In this document: in pieces, positions 7,668 to 16,513 of the stretch
Layout of the letters: each line of letters begins with the position of its first letter
Position numbering within the stretch: position 1 is the first letter of the stretch
Source of the DNA: Bacteroidales bacterium
GTDB lineage: Bacteria > Bacteroidota > Bacteroidia > Bacteroidales > UBA1715
NCBI GenBank assembly: GCA_031286165.1
Contig: JAITUU010000032.1
Coordinates: forward strand, 1 to 64,000
Length of the DNA: 64,000 nt
Direction: 5' to 3'
Made by a program: the position numbers and the translations under genes
Notes under the pieces: generated by a model
Told to the model about the DNA's origin: nothing
Databases searched by the model: none
Seen by the model: only the letters and a program-made list of their open reading frames with translations

Positions 7668-8609
7668 ATGCACATACACCGCAATTTCGACCATTTTCAG
7701 GCGCAAAATCCAATTGTTACCATTGGAATGTTCGATGGAGTGCACGCCGGTCATCGCAGTATTTTAGCGCAGTTGCACCGCTTAAAACGCTTACATAGTG
7801 GCGAATCGGTGCTCATAACCTTCGACCCGCACCCGCAATTAGTGTTTCGCAACAATCCAAATTTCGGCATACTTACCACCCTTGAAGAAAAACTCGCACT
7901 ACTCGAACAAGTACACTTAGACCACTGCGTAATTCTGCCTTTTACAAGCGAATTTTCGCAACTCAGCGGCGAAGAATACATAGAAACCATTCTGTATAAA
8001 GGCACGCGAGCGCACACCGTAGTAATAGGCTACGACCACAATTACGGCAAACATGCGAGCGGCGATTTTGCCCTCATGCAGCGTATGGGCGAGCACTACC
8101 ATTTTGCGGTGGAAAAAATTGCCGCCTTCGATGTGCACGAAACTCACGTGAGTTCCACAAAAATTCGCAACGCCTTGCGCGAAGGAAATGTGGACAGTGC
8201 AAAAGAATTTTTGACCTACGCCTACTCACTTGCAGGAACAGTGGTGCAAGGCAAGCAGATTGGGCGCACGCTCGGTTTTCCTACGGCAAATATTGCTCCC
8301 GATAGCGACCTCAAAATTATTCCCGCTACGGGCGTGTATGCCGCGTGGTGCGAAATAGACAACAAAAAACACCCCACAGTGGTAAATATTGGCACCAATC
8401 CCACCATAGCACAGGGGTTGGCACAAACTATTGAAGCACATATTTTAGATTTCTCCGGCGATGTGTACGGAAAATCGGCACGCCTGTATTTTGAAAAACG
8501 CCTGCGCTCGCAAGAAACATTTTCTTCGCTCGAAGAACTCAAAACCGCCATTGGACGCGATTGTGCACAGGCTCGCACATTCTTCGGCGAAACTGCTTGC
8601 AAATTATAA
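7668..8609 (+). CDS. ribF: Bifunctional riboflavin kinase / FMN adenylyltransferase
   Basis: RibF converts riboflavin to FMN and then FAD. The 313-residue protein opens with the FAD synthetase nucleotidyltransferase domain: GMFDGVHAGH at residues 20-29, and VSSTKIRNALREGNV (about 159-173) as the ISSTxIR motif. The C-terminal flavokinase domain has GRTLGFPTANI (about 198-208) and the conserved VVNIGTNPT. Length is normal. It starts right after the tRNA-His terminator. Confidence 0.96.
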   Translation: MHIHRNFDHFQAQNPIVTIGMFDGVHAGHRSILAQLHRLKRLHSGESVLITFDPHPQLVFRNNPNFGILTTLEEKLALLEQVHLDHCVILPFTSEFSQLSGEEYIETILYKGTRAHTVVIGYDHNYGKHASGDFALMQRMGEHYHFAVEKIAAFDVHETHVSSTKIRNALREGNVDSAKEFLTYAYSLAGTVVQGKQIGRTLGFPTANIAPDSDLKIIPATGVYAAWCEIDNKKHPTVVNIGTNPTIAQGLAQTIEAHILDFSGDVYGKSARLYFEKRLRSQETFSSLEELKTAIGRDCAQARTFFGETACKL

Positions 8610-8663
8610 TTAATGCTGTATTTTTACGTTCGCAAAATAACACGGTAAATTCACTACGGAATT

Positions 8664-11357
8664 ATGGAAAAATCCGAAAAACTCTCAAAAATATGGCGTA
8701 TTGCTCGAAAAGTACTCCTGTGGCTCTCCATTGTTTTTGCGATACTGCTCATTACTTCCCTCGTTCTTTCTTACGTGTATCGCGATAAAATTACCAATTT
8801 CGTAGGTCAGGAACTTGTGAGCCAACTCAATGGCGACATTCGCATAGAAAAAATCAATCTTTCATTTTGGCACAGTTTTCCCAATGTTACCATACAATTA
8901 CACTCCGTATTGGCGCACTCCACCGATAGTTTCAATCGTGCTCAATTCTCTCACAACACCGATACCGCACTCTATGCCAATCGTATCTCGCTGGTTTTCA
9001 ATGCTATTGATTTTTTCAATCAACGCTATATTATTCAGCACATAGATATAAATAAAGCAAAATTATTTTACTATACCGATAAATCAAACCATCATAATTG
9101 GAATTTTATAAAACCTTCGGCAGATACCACCACCCAAAATTATTTCATAGAACTCTCAAAAATCTCACTTTTCAATACCTCTCTCACTCTGCATTTACTG
9201 CCACAAGAATTTTATACACGGCAATATGCCGAAGATTTACTCGTGCAGGGCGATTTTTTTAGCGAAACTATTCGTTGTGCCGTTTCGGGCGAAGTGCACA
9301 GCACATTTATAGAACTGAGTAACACACGCTATGCGCAGAATTACGACCTGAAATTCAAAACCGATATTGCAATAGATAGTGTAAGTGTGGCACTCGAAAA
9401 TTGTTCGCTTTCGCTGCCTTTCCTCGATTGCAAGGCAAACGCGCACATTAGCACCAATACAAAAAATCCGTACATCAACGCGCAATACACTATTTCAGTG
9501 CCTTCGTTCAAAGACTTGCAACCCGAATTACCCACCGATATTATAGAAACTATTGCCCCCTACGAAATTGACGGAAAACTAAACTTGCAAGGCTGGTGCA
9601 AAGGTACAATCAGCGACAAAACCATGCCGGCAATAGAGGCAAAAATTGTCTGCGAAAAGGGCGAAATGCTGGTAGAAAACGAAAAACTTACATTTTCATT
9701 CTCCACTATGGCAAAAAGTTCCGATGCCGGAAATCTCACCGCATACAAATTCAATGACCTGCAATTCGATGCCGCATTGAAAAATTCTACCGCCAGCGGA
9801 CTTGCCACATTGAGCGATTTGGAAAACCTCAACGCCGAAGTGCAGGCGCAAACGAACATAAATGTATCAGACCTTGCAACATTTACAAAATCAACCGACT
9901 ACACACTTGACGGCACAGTCAAAGGTAGGGTGCACTATCATGGAAGTTTACTTGATTTACAGAATATTACCCCTGCGTTTTTCACAAAAAAAATGCTTTC
10001 TGCACAATTGCAAGCCGAAAATGTGAGTTACACAGAAAACGAAAAATCACCCTTTGTTTTTTCTAAAATCAACGGAAAATTCGACATTCAAGGTACTGAC
10101 ATTCAATTAATTGATACCATAAGCGGCGTAGTGCAAAATAATACCTTCACCCTGCGCGGAAAACTTATGCACATTCTGCCCTATATGTGGAGCGACAATC
10201 ACTCTGCATCGCTTGTGGACGGCGCAATAGAACTCGGCGAACTCAATCTTACACCCTTTGTAAATTACCTTAATGCGCAGCCTGCGAGCAATTCGCAGCA
10301 AACACTTACCTTTGAAACTACCATAAAAGCGCAAAGTGTGCAATACGAAAAAAATCAGGTTAAAAATCTCTCCACGAAACTCCGCTACACCGGCGATGTG
10401 CTGCAACTCACGGCACTTTCGGCGCAGAGTTTACACTACGATAAACACGTGTTCAAAAACCTAAAAACCGAACTCACCTACGCCAACAATTCCCTGCATT
10501 TCCCCACCATACAGTGCGCATTTTTGAGCGGAACCTACGCAGGTTCGGCACTTGTAACCTTTGCCAACGATGCCACCACCCACTGCAAAATCGACGGTTC
10601 CATAAAAACCATGTCTATTCGCGAAGTGTTCAGTGCCTTCAACAATTTCGACCAAACCTTTTTGCAGGCACAGCAAATCAATGGCGTGGTGAATGCCGAT
10701 TTTGCACTTTCCATGAAATTGGATAAAAACAACGATGTGGACTACTCTACCGTGAATTTGAACAGTAAAATCAATGTAAAAAACGGCGAAATTTCCAATT
10801 TTGAACCCTTCGTGGCTATCGGGAAAAAACTCAAAGTCGATGGATTTAACAACGTAACTTTCAATCAAATAGAAAATACACTGACCATAAAAAACGATAC
10901 CGTGCACATTCCGCGTATGGATATAAATACCAACGTATTTGAACTCAAAGTTTCGGGCACGCACACCATTAGCAGCAATGAATTTAAGTATTTTATCAGC
11001 GTGTATTTGAAAAAAACCCTCGCCACCATGTTCCAAAAACACAACAAAACCGAAGATTTCGGCGAAATTGAACAAAATACCGATGGCAATATCATAGTGC
11101 CGCTCAAACTTTTCGGCACACCCGATACATTCAATATCGACTACGATTTTAAAACCTCGCTGCGCAATGTAAAACAAAGCGTGGAACAACAAAAAAGCGA
11201 GTGGCGCACCATCATCAGTGGCGGGCAAACACCTCCTCCTGCGGAAAATACCGAAAAATCACAATCGGGCAGCACACAACCAACTTCGGGCGACAACACT
11301 CAAAAAGCAAAGAAAAATACCCCTCCTATTTCCTCCGGTTTCGAGATTGAGTATTAA
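8664..11357 (+). CDS. AsmA-like inner-membrane/periplasmic protein
   Basis: 897 residues. One N-terminal membrane helix (about 15-40, VLLWLSIVFAILLITSLVLS) is followed by a long periplasmic body beginning FVGQELVSQLNGDIRIEKINL, typical of AsmA N-terminal domains. An AsmA-like C-terminal segment (about 690-800) contains DFALSMKLDKNNDVDYSTVN and IKNDTVHIPRMDINTNVFEL. The last 50 residues are a Pro/Ser/Thr/Gln-rich tail. AsmA-family proteins are repeating beta-groove proteins linked to outer-membrane assembly and lipid transport; which role applies here is unknown. No partner gene is adjacent. Confidence 0.85.
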   Translation: MEKSEKLSKIWRIARKVLLWLSIVFAILLITSLVLSYVYRDKITNFVGQELVSQLNGDIRIEKINLSFWHSFPNVTIQLHSVLAHSTDSFNRAQFSHNTDTALYANRISLVFNAIDFFNQRYIIQHIDINKAKLFYYTDKSNHHNWNFIKPSADTTTQNYFIELSKISLFNTSLTLHLLPQEFYTRQYAEDLLVQGDFFSETIRCAVSGEVHSTFIELSNTRYAQNYDLKFKTDIAIDSVSVALENCSLSLPFLDCKANAHISTNTKNPYINAQYTISVPSFKDLQPELPTDIIETIAPYEIDGKLNLQGWCKGTISDKTMPAIEAKIVCEKGEMLVENEKLTFSFSTMAKSSDAGNLTAYKFNDLQFDAALKNSTASGLATLSDLENLNAEVQAQTNINVSDLATFTKSTDYTLDGTVKGRVHYHGSLLDLQNITPAFFTKKMLSAQLQAENVSYTENEKSPFVFSKINGKFDIQGTDIQLIDTISGVVQNNTFTLRGKLMHILPYMWSDNHSASLVDGAIELGELNLTPFVNYLNAQPASNSQQTLTFETTIKAQSVQYEKNQVKNLSTKLRYTGDVLQLTALSAQSLHYDKHVFKNLKTELTYANNSLHFPTIQCAFLSGTYAGSALVTFANDATTHCKIDGSIKTMSIREVFSAFNNFDQTFLQAQQINGVVNADFALSMKLDKNNDVDYSTVNLNSKINVKNGEISNFEPFVAIGKKLKVDGFNNVTFNQIENTLTIKNDTVHIPRMDINTNVFELKVSGTHTISSNEFKYFISVYLKKTLATMFQKHNKTEDFGEIEQNTDGNIIVPLKLFGTPDTFNIDYDFKTSLRNVKQSVEQQKSEWRTIISGGQTPPPAENTEKSQSGSTQPTSGDNTQKAKKNTPPISSGFEIEY

Positions 11358-11467
11358 GGAGTTACTAATAAGATTTGTACCAATATGCTAATATGACACT
11401 ACGCAGATAAGAAAGCATTGTCGTTGTGTTTGCCACTATTCACAAACGCCTTCACTTTTTTGCACAA

Positions 11468-11494
11468 AAAAAGCAACTCTTAGAGTTGCTTTTT
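11468..11494 (-). terminator. Terminator of tRNA-Asp (and possibly of the AsmA gene)
   Basis: AAAAAGCAACTCT (11468-11480) mirrors AGAGTTGCTTTTT (11482-11494). On the minus strand the stem is followed by seven U residues (A-run 11466-11472), immediately after the tRNA-Asp 3' end. Confidence 0.85.
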
Positions 11495-11495
11495 G

Positions 11496-11569
11496 CGGTC
11501 TGGACGGGACTCGAACCCGCGACCCCATGCGTGACAGGCATGTATTCTAACCAACTGAACTACCAAACC
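11496..11569 (-). tRNA. tRNA-Asp (GTC)
   Basis: The minus strand reads GGTTTGG TA GTTC ... with acceptor partner CCAGACC (one G-T pair), anticodon loop CTGTCAC giving GTC, T-arm GCGGG/CCCGT with TTCGAGT, and discriminator G at 11496. CCA is not encoded, unlike the tRNA-His in this window. Confidence 0.95.
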
Positions 11570-11693
11570 TTGTTTTTCAGTGGTGCAAATGTACTACTAT
11601 TTTTCGTTCCTGCAAATTTTTCAATCACTTTTTTACGCTTTTTTTCTCCCGAAAATCTACTGTGCTTTTTTTCAATGGGTTACAATGTGTGCA

Positions 11694-13841
11694 TTATTTC
11701 AATTTTTGCCCTTTCCACTGTACTTCCATTATTGCCGAAGGCACTACCGTAGGTGTTTGACTTTTTCCATTAACTACAATAGATTGCTGCCCCACTTGTT
11801 TTGTTACATATTCACTCAATTCACCGAGAGTAACTTCGCCGTTACTTTCTTGTAATTTTTTAAGCACATAATAGGTAAACATTCCATGTCCTTTTTCGCG
11901 GTAAGGATAGGCAGTTTCGTTACCTTGCGCAGCAGAAAATACCACCATATTGCCCGTAGGTTCGCTTGGAGTAACTTTAATAGCCACACCTCGCGCCGAA
12001 GCAAGCATAGTACCGCTGCGCTGTGCTCCACTAAAACAAGCGTCCATGAATACCGTTACCGTTTGCGTAGGCATAGCACCAAGTTGTTTATACAAATCAT
12101 CGAGTTTATACGCACTTTGTACACTACTTCCATAACCGTCTATGGGCAGTAAATATGCAGATTTGGAACTTTCATCGGGAATACCATGCCCCGCATAGTA
12201 GAATAAAATATTTGCCTCGCCATTGTACGCATTGGCAACTTGATGTATCCAATCAAGTTCACTGCGCATTTCGTTGAGTGTGGCATCTACGGCAAAATGT
12301 ATGTTTGTTTCGGGAATACCAAGCGTTTGAACACAGTATTTTTTGAATGTTTCGCCATCATTGTGCGCAAATTCCACCTTCGATTCTTTCTTATAATTCT
12401 CATTGGCTATTATAATTGCAAATGTTTTATTGTTTTTACCACTTGTGGTGGGAATATTTATATCAACATCTGATTTTCCCACTGAAATATTTGTTGTAGA
12501 AATTGTTTGCGAACCTTGCGCCGTTTGTGAGGCAAATGTTTCATAGTATTCTGCATCGAGAGGTGCAAAATTGTAGGTAATTTGCGCAGTGGAATAATTG
12601 AGCGATGCCTGATTACTATATTTGTAATGTTTGCTCGATGCCGTAGAAAAAATCATTTCCGTAAGTTCAAGTTTATCGTTATTGATTACAAATTGAGGCA
12701 TTCTTTTACATGTTTCCCATTCTTTTTTGAAGGCTTTCGCTTCTTCAATAGGTACCGGAAGTAACAAATTTCCATACACACTGTTTTCTATCAAATACAC
12801 TTCATTATCGGCATCATACACGCCTATGGTCATACTTCCTATCGGCATTTTCGGCACAAATTCGGTAAGGTAGGCTTGTTCGGCTTCTTTGAATAATTCC
12901 GCAACTTTTACTTTTCGCGTATCTTCGTTCACTCGCTGCTGCCAATACACCGTTTTTTCGTACTCTCCTTTCTGTTGCCATTCATTAATTTGAGGTTCTA
13001 CATAATTTTTGGCAAATTGTACGAATAAAATTGTTGGTTGCAGTTCATTACTTTTTTCCTCTTTTGCCGGCGGTACTTGTACTTGTGCCACCTCAACGTT
13101 GTTTTCCGATGTTACTCTCTGTTCTGTGGGATTTACCACAGTTCCGGTTTTGTCAATAGAAACAAATTTTCTTTTTACTTGCACCGTAGCAAGTCCGTTT
13201 GAAAAATCTTCGGCATAGAAATATTGATACGGAATTACAAGATTCCCTGTTTTATCAATATAGCCCCAATATCCGTTTTTTCTTACTCGTGCAAATCCTT
13301 CGGAAAATTTTTCTACCCCATAATAATCCGCGGAGATTACAAGGCTTCCGGAAGTATCAATGTAACCAAAAAGCCTGTGAATACGTACCGGCGCAAGTCC
13401 CTCTGAAAAACATCCCACCCATTTATACGTACAAGGAATTATTATTGTGCCACTTTCATCGGCAAAACCACATTTTTTACCAACTCGAATAGGAGTCAAT
13501 GTTCCACCTGTGCTCTCATTTTTTTTCGGAGTGAGGTCTTGAACAACTTTTTGAGTTGAGATAGGAGCATTATAGTCCGCAGGATTTACAATTTGTCCGT
13601 CTTTATCTATATACAATTCCTTTCCGGCAATGTGCACTTTTGCAAGATTGGGAATTTCGGCAGAAAGCGGATATACGGTTACTGCCATTTTCCCATAATC
13701 GTAGGGCGGTATTATTTTACCTTTTGCATTCACTATACCATATTGCCCTTTGTTATTTTGTTTTACAAACGACTGTGCATAACACTGAGCAGTAACTGCC
13801 CAATAGAGTAGCATTGTTATTAAAATTCGTATCTTTTTCAT
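11694..13841 (-). CDS. Exported caspase-family (C14) peptidase with WG repeats
   Basis: 715 residues. A signal peptide (MKKIRILITMLLYWAVTAQC) leads to four or five WG/KWG-type repeats at about residues 28-235 (such as GYIDTSGSLVISADYYGVEK and GYIDKTGNLVIPYQYFYAED). A linker region (about 260-460) follows, then a caspase-like domain (NKTFAIIIANENYKKESKV...). The catalytic dyad is visible: His552 in FYYAGHG and Cys602 in MDACFSG. Known members are metacaspase- or gingipain-like cysteine peptidases; WG repeats are thought to bind peptides or surface ligands. It is the last gene of a four-gene exported set. Substrate unknown. Confidence 0.9.
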   Translation of the reverse strand: MKKIRILITMLLYWAVTAQCYAQSFVKQNNKGQYGIVNAKGKIIPPYDYGKMAVTVYPLSAEIPNLAKVHIAGKELYIDKDGQIVNPADYNAPISTQKVVQDLTPKKNESTGGTLTPIRVGKKCGFADESGTIIIPCTYKWVGCFSEGLAPVRIHRLFGYIDTSGSLVISADYYGVEKFSEGFARVRKNGYWGYIDKTGNLVIPYQYFYAEDFSNGLATVQVKRKFVSIDKTGTVVNPTEQRVTSENNVEVAQVQVPPAKEEKSNELQPTILFVQFAKNYVEPQINEWQQKGEYEKTVYWQQRVNEDTRKVKVAELFKEAEQAYLTEFVPKMPIGSMTIGVYDADNEVYLIENSVYGNLLLPVPIEEAKAFKKEWETCKRMPQFVINNDKLELTEMIFSTASSKHYKYSNQASLNYSTAQITYNFAPLDAEYYETFASQTAQGSQTISTTNISVGKSDVDINIPTTSGKNNKTFAIIIANENYKKESKVEFAHNDGETFKKYCVQTLGIPETNIHFAVDATLNEMRSELDWIHQVANAYNGEANILFYYAGHGIPDESSKSAYLLPIDGYGSSVQSAYKLDDLYKQLGAMPTQTVTVFMDACFSGAQRSGTMLASARGVAIKVTPSEPTGNMVVFSAAQGNETAYPYREKGHGMFTYYVLKKLQESNGEVTLGELSEYVTKQVGQQSIVVNGKSQTPTVVPSAIMEVQWKGQKLK

Positions 13842-13867
13842 AATCTGTACATATTTAATTGTTTGAT

Positions 13868-14479
13868 TTATTGCAATTTACCCCATTCTTTTACTCTGCC
13901 TATATCTATTCCCATACCGCAGCCAATAACAAATATCGCCTGCTCAAAATTAAATAGACAATGACTACTTCCTTTTACGAAAAGAAATGCCATTTTTCCA
14001 TGAAGTCCTAATTCTAATTCTGTTGAAAATCCCATTTCTTCTTCTGAATAATATTCTGAAACATAATAACCACCGCGAGAGGCATAGCCATAATTCATAA
14101 AATAATATCCGATACCTCCACGACATGCTGTATAAAAATATCCTGCTTTATTTTTCCCAAAGCGATTGCTGGGAAAACGAAGTCCTGTGTATGCTACAAC
14201 TCCCTCTCCACCAAAATCGGTATCAAAGGAGAACAAAGCTGATCCCCAGATAATCTTTTGTACTTTAATAATATCCCACCCAAAGCGAGGCGTAAAATTT
14301 CTTGTGGCACGAATACCCATATCAAAATACTCAGCAAATCCAACATTCAAATCAAATCCCACAGCAAACGGTTGATATTTTGGTTTTACATCGGCTGCCA
14401 TTATTTTTTCAGCACTTGTTTGCGCAACAGATAGTGCGCTCCATAGGACAATAGCACTCAATAGTACTAATTTTCTCAT
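13868..14479 (-). CDS. Exported protein of unknown function, possibly small beta-barrel
   Basis: 203 residues with a signal peptide (MRKLVLLSAIVLWSALSVAQ). The mature part has alternating aromatic/Gly patterns such as PFAVGFDLNVGFAEYFDMGI, GYFYTACRGGIGYYFMNYGY and a Tyr-rich loop. These are compatible with an outer-membrane beta-barrel or beta-sandwich, but there is no classical C-terminal Phe. No family recognised. It lies 26 bp upstream of the caspase gene and 4 bp after the DUF4384 gene, so it is very likely co-transcribed. Confidence 0.75.
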   Translation of the reverse strand: MRKLVLLSAIVLWSALSVAQTSAEKIMAADVKPKYQPFAVGFDLNVGFAEYFDMGIRATRNFTPRFGWDIIKVQKIIWGSALFSFDTDFGGEGVVAYTGLRFPSNRFGKNKAGYFYTACRGGIGYYFMNYGYASRGGYYVSEYYSEEEMGFSTELELGLHGKMAFLFVKGSSHCLFNFEQAIFVIGCGMGIDIGRVKEWGKLQ

Positions 14480-14483
14480 TGTG

Positions 14484-15353
14484 TTATTTTTTAATTGTTA
14501 ATACCATAATTTGTTCTGTCATTTTCGGGGCGTTATTCCTATTTTTCACTCGCCACCGTTGAAATTCATCAAACGATAATTGCCTCGGTAGTTGTGAATT
14601 TGCCTGCATATCGTTTGCTTTGTAAAATTCATTGGGCGAAAAAATAATGTAGAGAAAATTATATTCCACATCTTTGCTCGCCGTCAAACTATATTCGTCC
14701 ACCAACGCAGGTGAAATATAGTGCGCCAACTGTTTTGAAAAAAACACATAATCCTTGCCATGCTGAATTTTCATACTTCCCTGCGAGTCATTCCTATAAG
14801 GCAGCAGGCAATAGGCTGTGTTTGTTTCATCTACCAAATACACCGCTGCATACCCGGCAGTGGGCGAACGAAACCACAAAAACATATCATCATTGTGCGT
14901 AAAATCAGTACTTTCAAATTTCGGCTCCGTTCCATTCCGCAGCACTTTTGCCGCAAAATTAGGTGCATTGTACTGTTTTTCTCGCACATTGCCGCACGCC
15001 TCCACTTTCACTATCAACATATCTTGCTTATACGCAACCGTAAATTGCGGCTCTGAGGCATCGCTCAGCCACTCTCCTTTTGCTTCGCTGCTCATAAGCG
15101 AGCGAAAACGCACATCGGATTGTTCATTTTCATTTATAAGCATAGTTACATTGTTCTGCGAAATATTCGTACCGAATTTTTCGGCAACAATCTGTAATCG
15201 CGCCCTATCCAAAGCCATTCGCTTTGCTTGTTCTATCGACACATTTTCGGGCGCGTAATACGTATATTCTCCGCAAACCTTTACGGCTTTTTGCGCCCAA
15301 AGATTTGCAGAGAACAACAGTATTCCGGTAACAAATAATGAAATTTTATTCAT
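14484..15353 (-). CDS. Exported DUF4384 domain protein
   Basis: 289 residues. Signal peptide (MNKISLFVTGILLFSANLWA), then a domain with SIEQAKRMALDRARLQIVAE (about residues 38-57), a pattern shared with FlgT/LPP20-type proteins. Residues about 150-240 carry the DUF4384 signature, including MFLWFRSPTAGYAAVYLVDE and YCLLPYRNDSQG. From general knowledge, DUF4384 domains often accompany or are fused to caspase-like or Ser/Thr kinase domains. Here the caspase is a separate gene two positions downstream, which supports a joint function. Confidence 0.8.
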   Translation of the reverse strand: MNKISLFVTGILLFSANLWAQKAVKVCGEYTYYAPENVSIEQAKRMALDRARLQIVAEKFGTNISQNNVTMLINENEQSDVRFRSLMSSEAKGEWLSDASEPQFTVAYKQDMLIVKVEACGNVREKQYNAPNFAAKVLRNGTEPKFESTDFTHNDDMFLWFRSPTAGYAAVYLVDETNTAYCLLPYRNDSQGSMKIQHGKDYVFFSKQLAHYISPALVDEYSLTASKDVEYNFLYIIFSPNEFYKANDMQANSQLPRQLSFDEFQRWRVKNRNNAPKMTEQIMVLTIKK

Positions 15354-15368
15354 TGGTTTTCGCCACGC

Positions 15369-16079
15369 TTAAAATCCCAAAAGTTTGTCTAATTGATTGT
15401 GCAATTCATTACCTTTTTCTTCCAAATTCTGGCGAACGGCTTTTTTACCTGCTTCCATTGCCATGTCGGAATTATACGCAATGCGCACAAGCACTTCTTT
15501 GTTTTTATTGTTTTTCACGCGATAGGTTTCGGTTACAGAAATCACTCTTCCCAAACTCTGTGAAATTGCATTTTTACTCGCCATTACACTTTGTGTAATC
15601 GAAGCCGCTTGTTCTTTGGTTAATTGCTCATTCGCCACCGTGTTTTCTATAATTGCGGTAATTTCGGTTTGAATTTGTCCTGCAAGATTTTGTTTTGAAA
15701 GTTCAAGTGCTTGCATTTTTGCTGCATCATAGTTTTCTCCTATCGACATTGCTTCTGCCATAATGTATTTTGGCTGCAAATTATTGTCGTACTCATACTG
15801 CATTTGGTAGGCTTTATCCAACTGCTTTTCAAGAGGAAGTGCACCCGGAGTTACCAACCAACCTTGCGATTTCAATCGTTTTGCCTCTTTAAGAGCCGAT
15901 TTCGTTGCTTTGGCATTCAGTTGTGATTGTGTCATTTTCGCAATGGCTTTTTGTTCTTTGGTCAATTCTTTTTGTTCTTTTGCCATCGACTGTGTTTGTG
16001 CCGTTGCTATGTGTTGCGTTCCACAAAAAAATGCCGACACCATTACTATTTTTGTAACTATTGAAAATCCTTTTTTCAT
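15369..16079 (-). CDS. Exported LPP20-like protein, first gene of caspase operon
   Basis: 236 residues. A signal peptide (about 1-27, ending ATAQ) is followed by a Lys/Gln/Glu-rich helical region (30-75), then a domain with AKMQALELSKQNLAGQIQTE (about 118-137) and VISVTETYRVKNNKNKEVLV (about 179-198), reminiscent of the LPP20 lipoprotein family. There is no lipobox Cys. The weak LPP20 resemblance is my reading, not a search result. It sits 15 bp before the DUF4384 gene and opens the exported four-gene unit. Confidence 0.7.
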   Translation of the reverse strand: MKKGFSIVTKIVMVSAFFCGTQHIATAQTQSMAKEQKELTKEQKAIAKMTQSQLNAKATKSALKEAKRLKSQGWLVTPGALPLEKQLDKAYQMQYEYDNNLQPKYIMAEAMSIGENYDAAKMQALELSKQNLAGQIQTEITAIIENTVANEQLTKEQAASITQSVMASKNAISQSLGRVISVTETYRVKNNKNKEVLVRIAYNSDMAMEAGKKAVRQNLEEKGNELHNQLDKLLGF

Positions 16080-16192
16080 TTGTAGTTTTGTTTAACGTCC
16101 GCTCCTGTAAGCAGACTTTTAATTTGATTTTTTAAATTTTTATAACACCGTCCTCAAACCCAACTCATGGTTCACATACGCACATAAAAAAA

Positions 16193-16349
16193 GCGTGGAC
16201 AATTACTTGTAAGTTTTCATTTGCTTTTTGAGGCTCTGGACTGCCCGAAGTACAAATAAATAAAAAGTAAAGTCCACGCCGCAGCGTGAACGTCTCTACT
16301 TTATTCTTGTACTTCATTTTTTTGAAATTGTCCAGATTCCAAAAAGCAA
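16193..16349. repeat. Large nested inverted-repeat element with alternative pairings
   Basis: Outer arms 16221-16241 and 16330-16349 pair (TTGCTTTTTG and TCTGGAC blocks with a small bulge). Inside, GAAGTACAA (16247-16255) pairs with TTGTACTTC (16307-16315) and CACGC (16275-16279) with GCGTG (16284-16288), giving one hairpin of about 130 nt. Just upstream, GCGTGGAC (16193-16200) could instead pair with GTCCACGC (16272-16279), or GGACAATT (16197-16204) with AATTGTCC (16326-16333), so exclusive folds exist. It could be a MITE-like repeat or an RNA element. Confidence 0.65.
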
Positions 16350-16481
16350 GAACAAAAGCAATAACGCTTTTCCCAATATGTTTACAATATGCGTATCATT
16401 TTTACGCTATCTATTCATAGGCACAAAATTTAAAAATCATAATATAGGGCACAAAAATAACGTTTTTCTTTGAAAAAATAC

Positions 16482-16489
16482 TACTTTTG
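16482..16489 (+). promoter_or_regulatory. -7 box for the MORN-repeat gene
   Basis: TACTTTTG matches TAnnTTTG; the ATG is 24 bp downstream. nadB, 2 bp after the MORN gene, probably uses the same promoter. Confidence 0.55.
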
Positions 16490-16513
16490 TACATTATTTA
16501 ATTGTTGTAAATC

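Larger units (their letters stand above)
16080..16513. other. Gene-free region with a large structured element
   Basis: 434 bp between the divergent caspase operon and the MORN gene, with no credible ORF. Its centre (16193-16349) is a large imperfect hairpin described separately; the right end carries the MORN-gene -7 box. Confidence 0.7.

Noticed and set aside
10461-11228. 255-codon open frame opposite the AsmA-like gene
   Set aside because: Composition (Ile/Phe/His/Gly rich, no motif) is that of an antisense shadow; the plus-strand protein continues through it.
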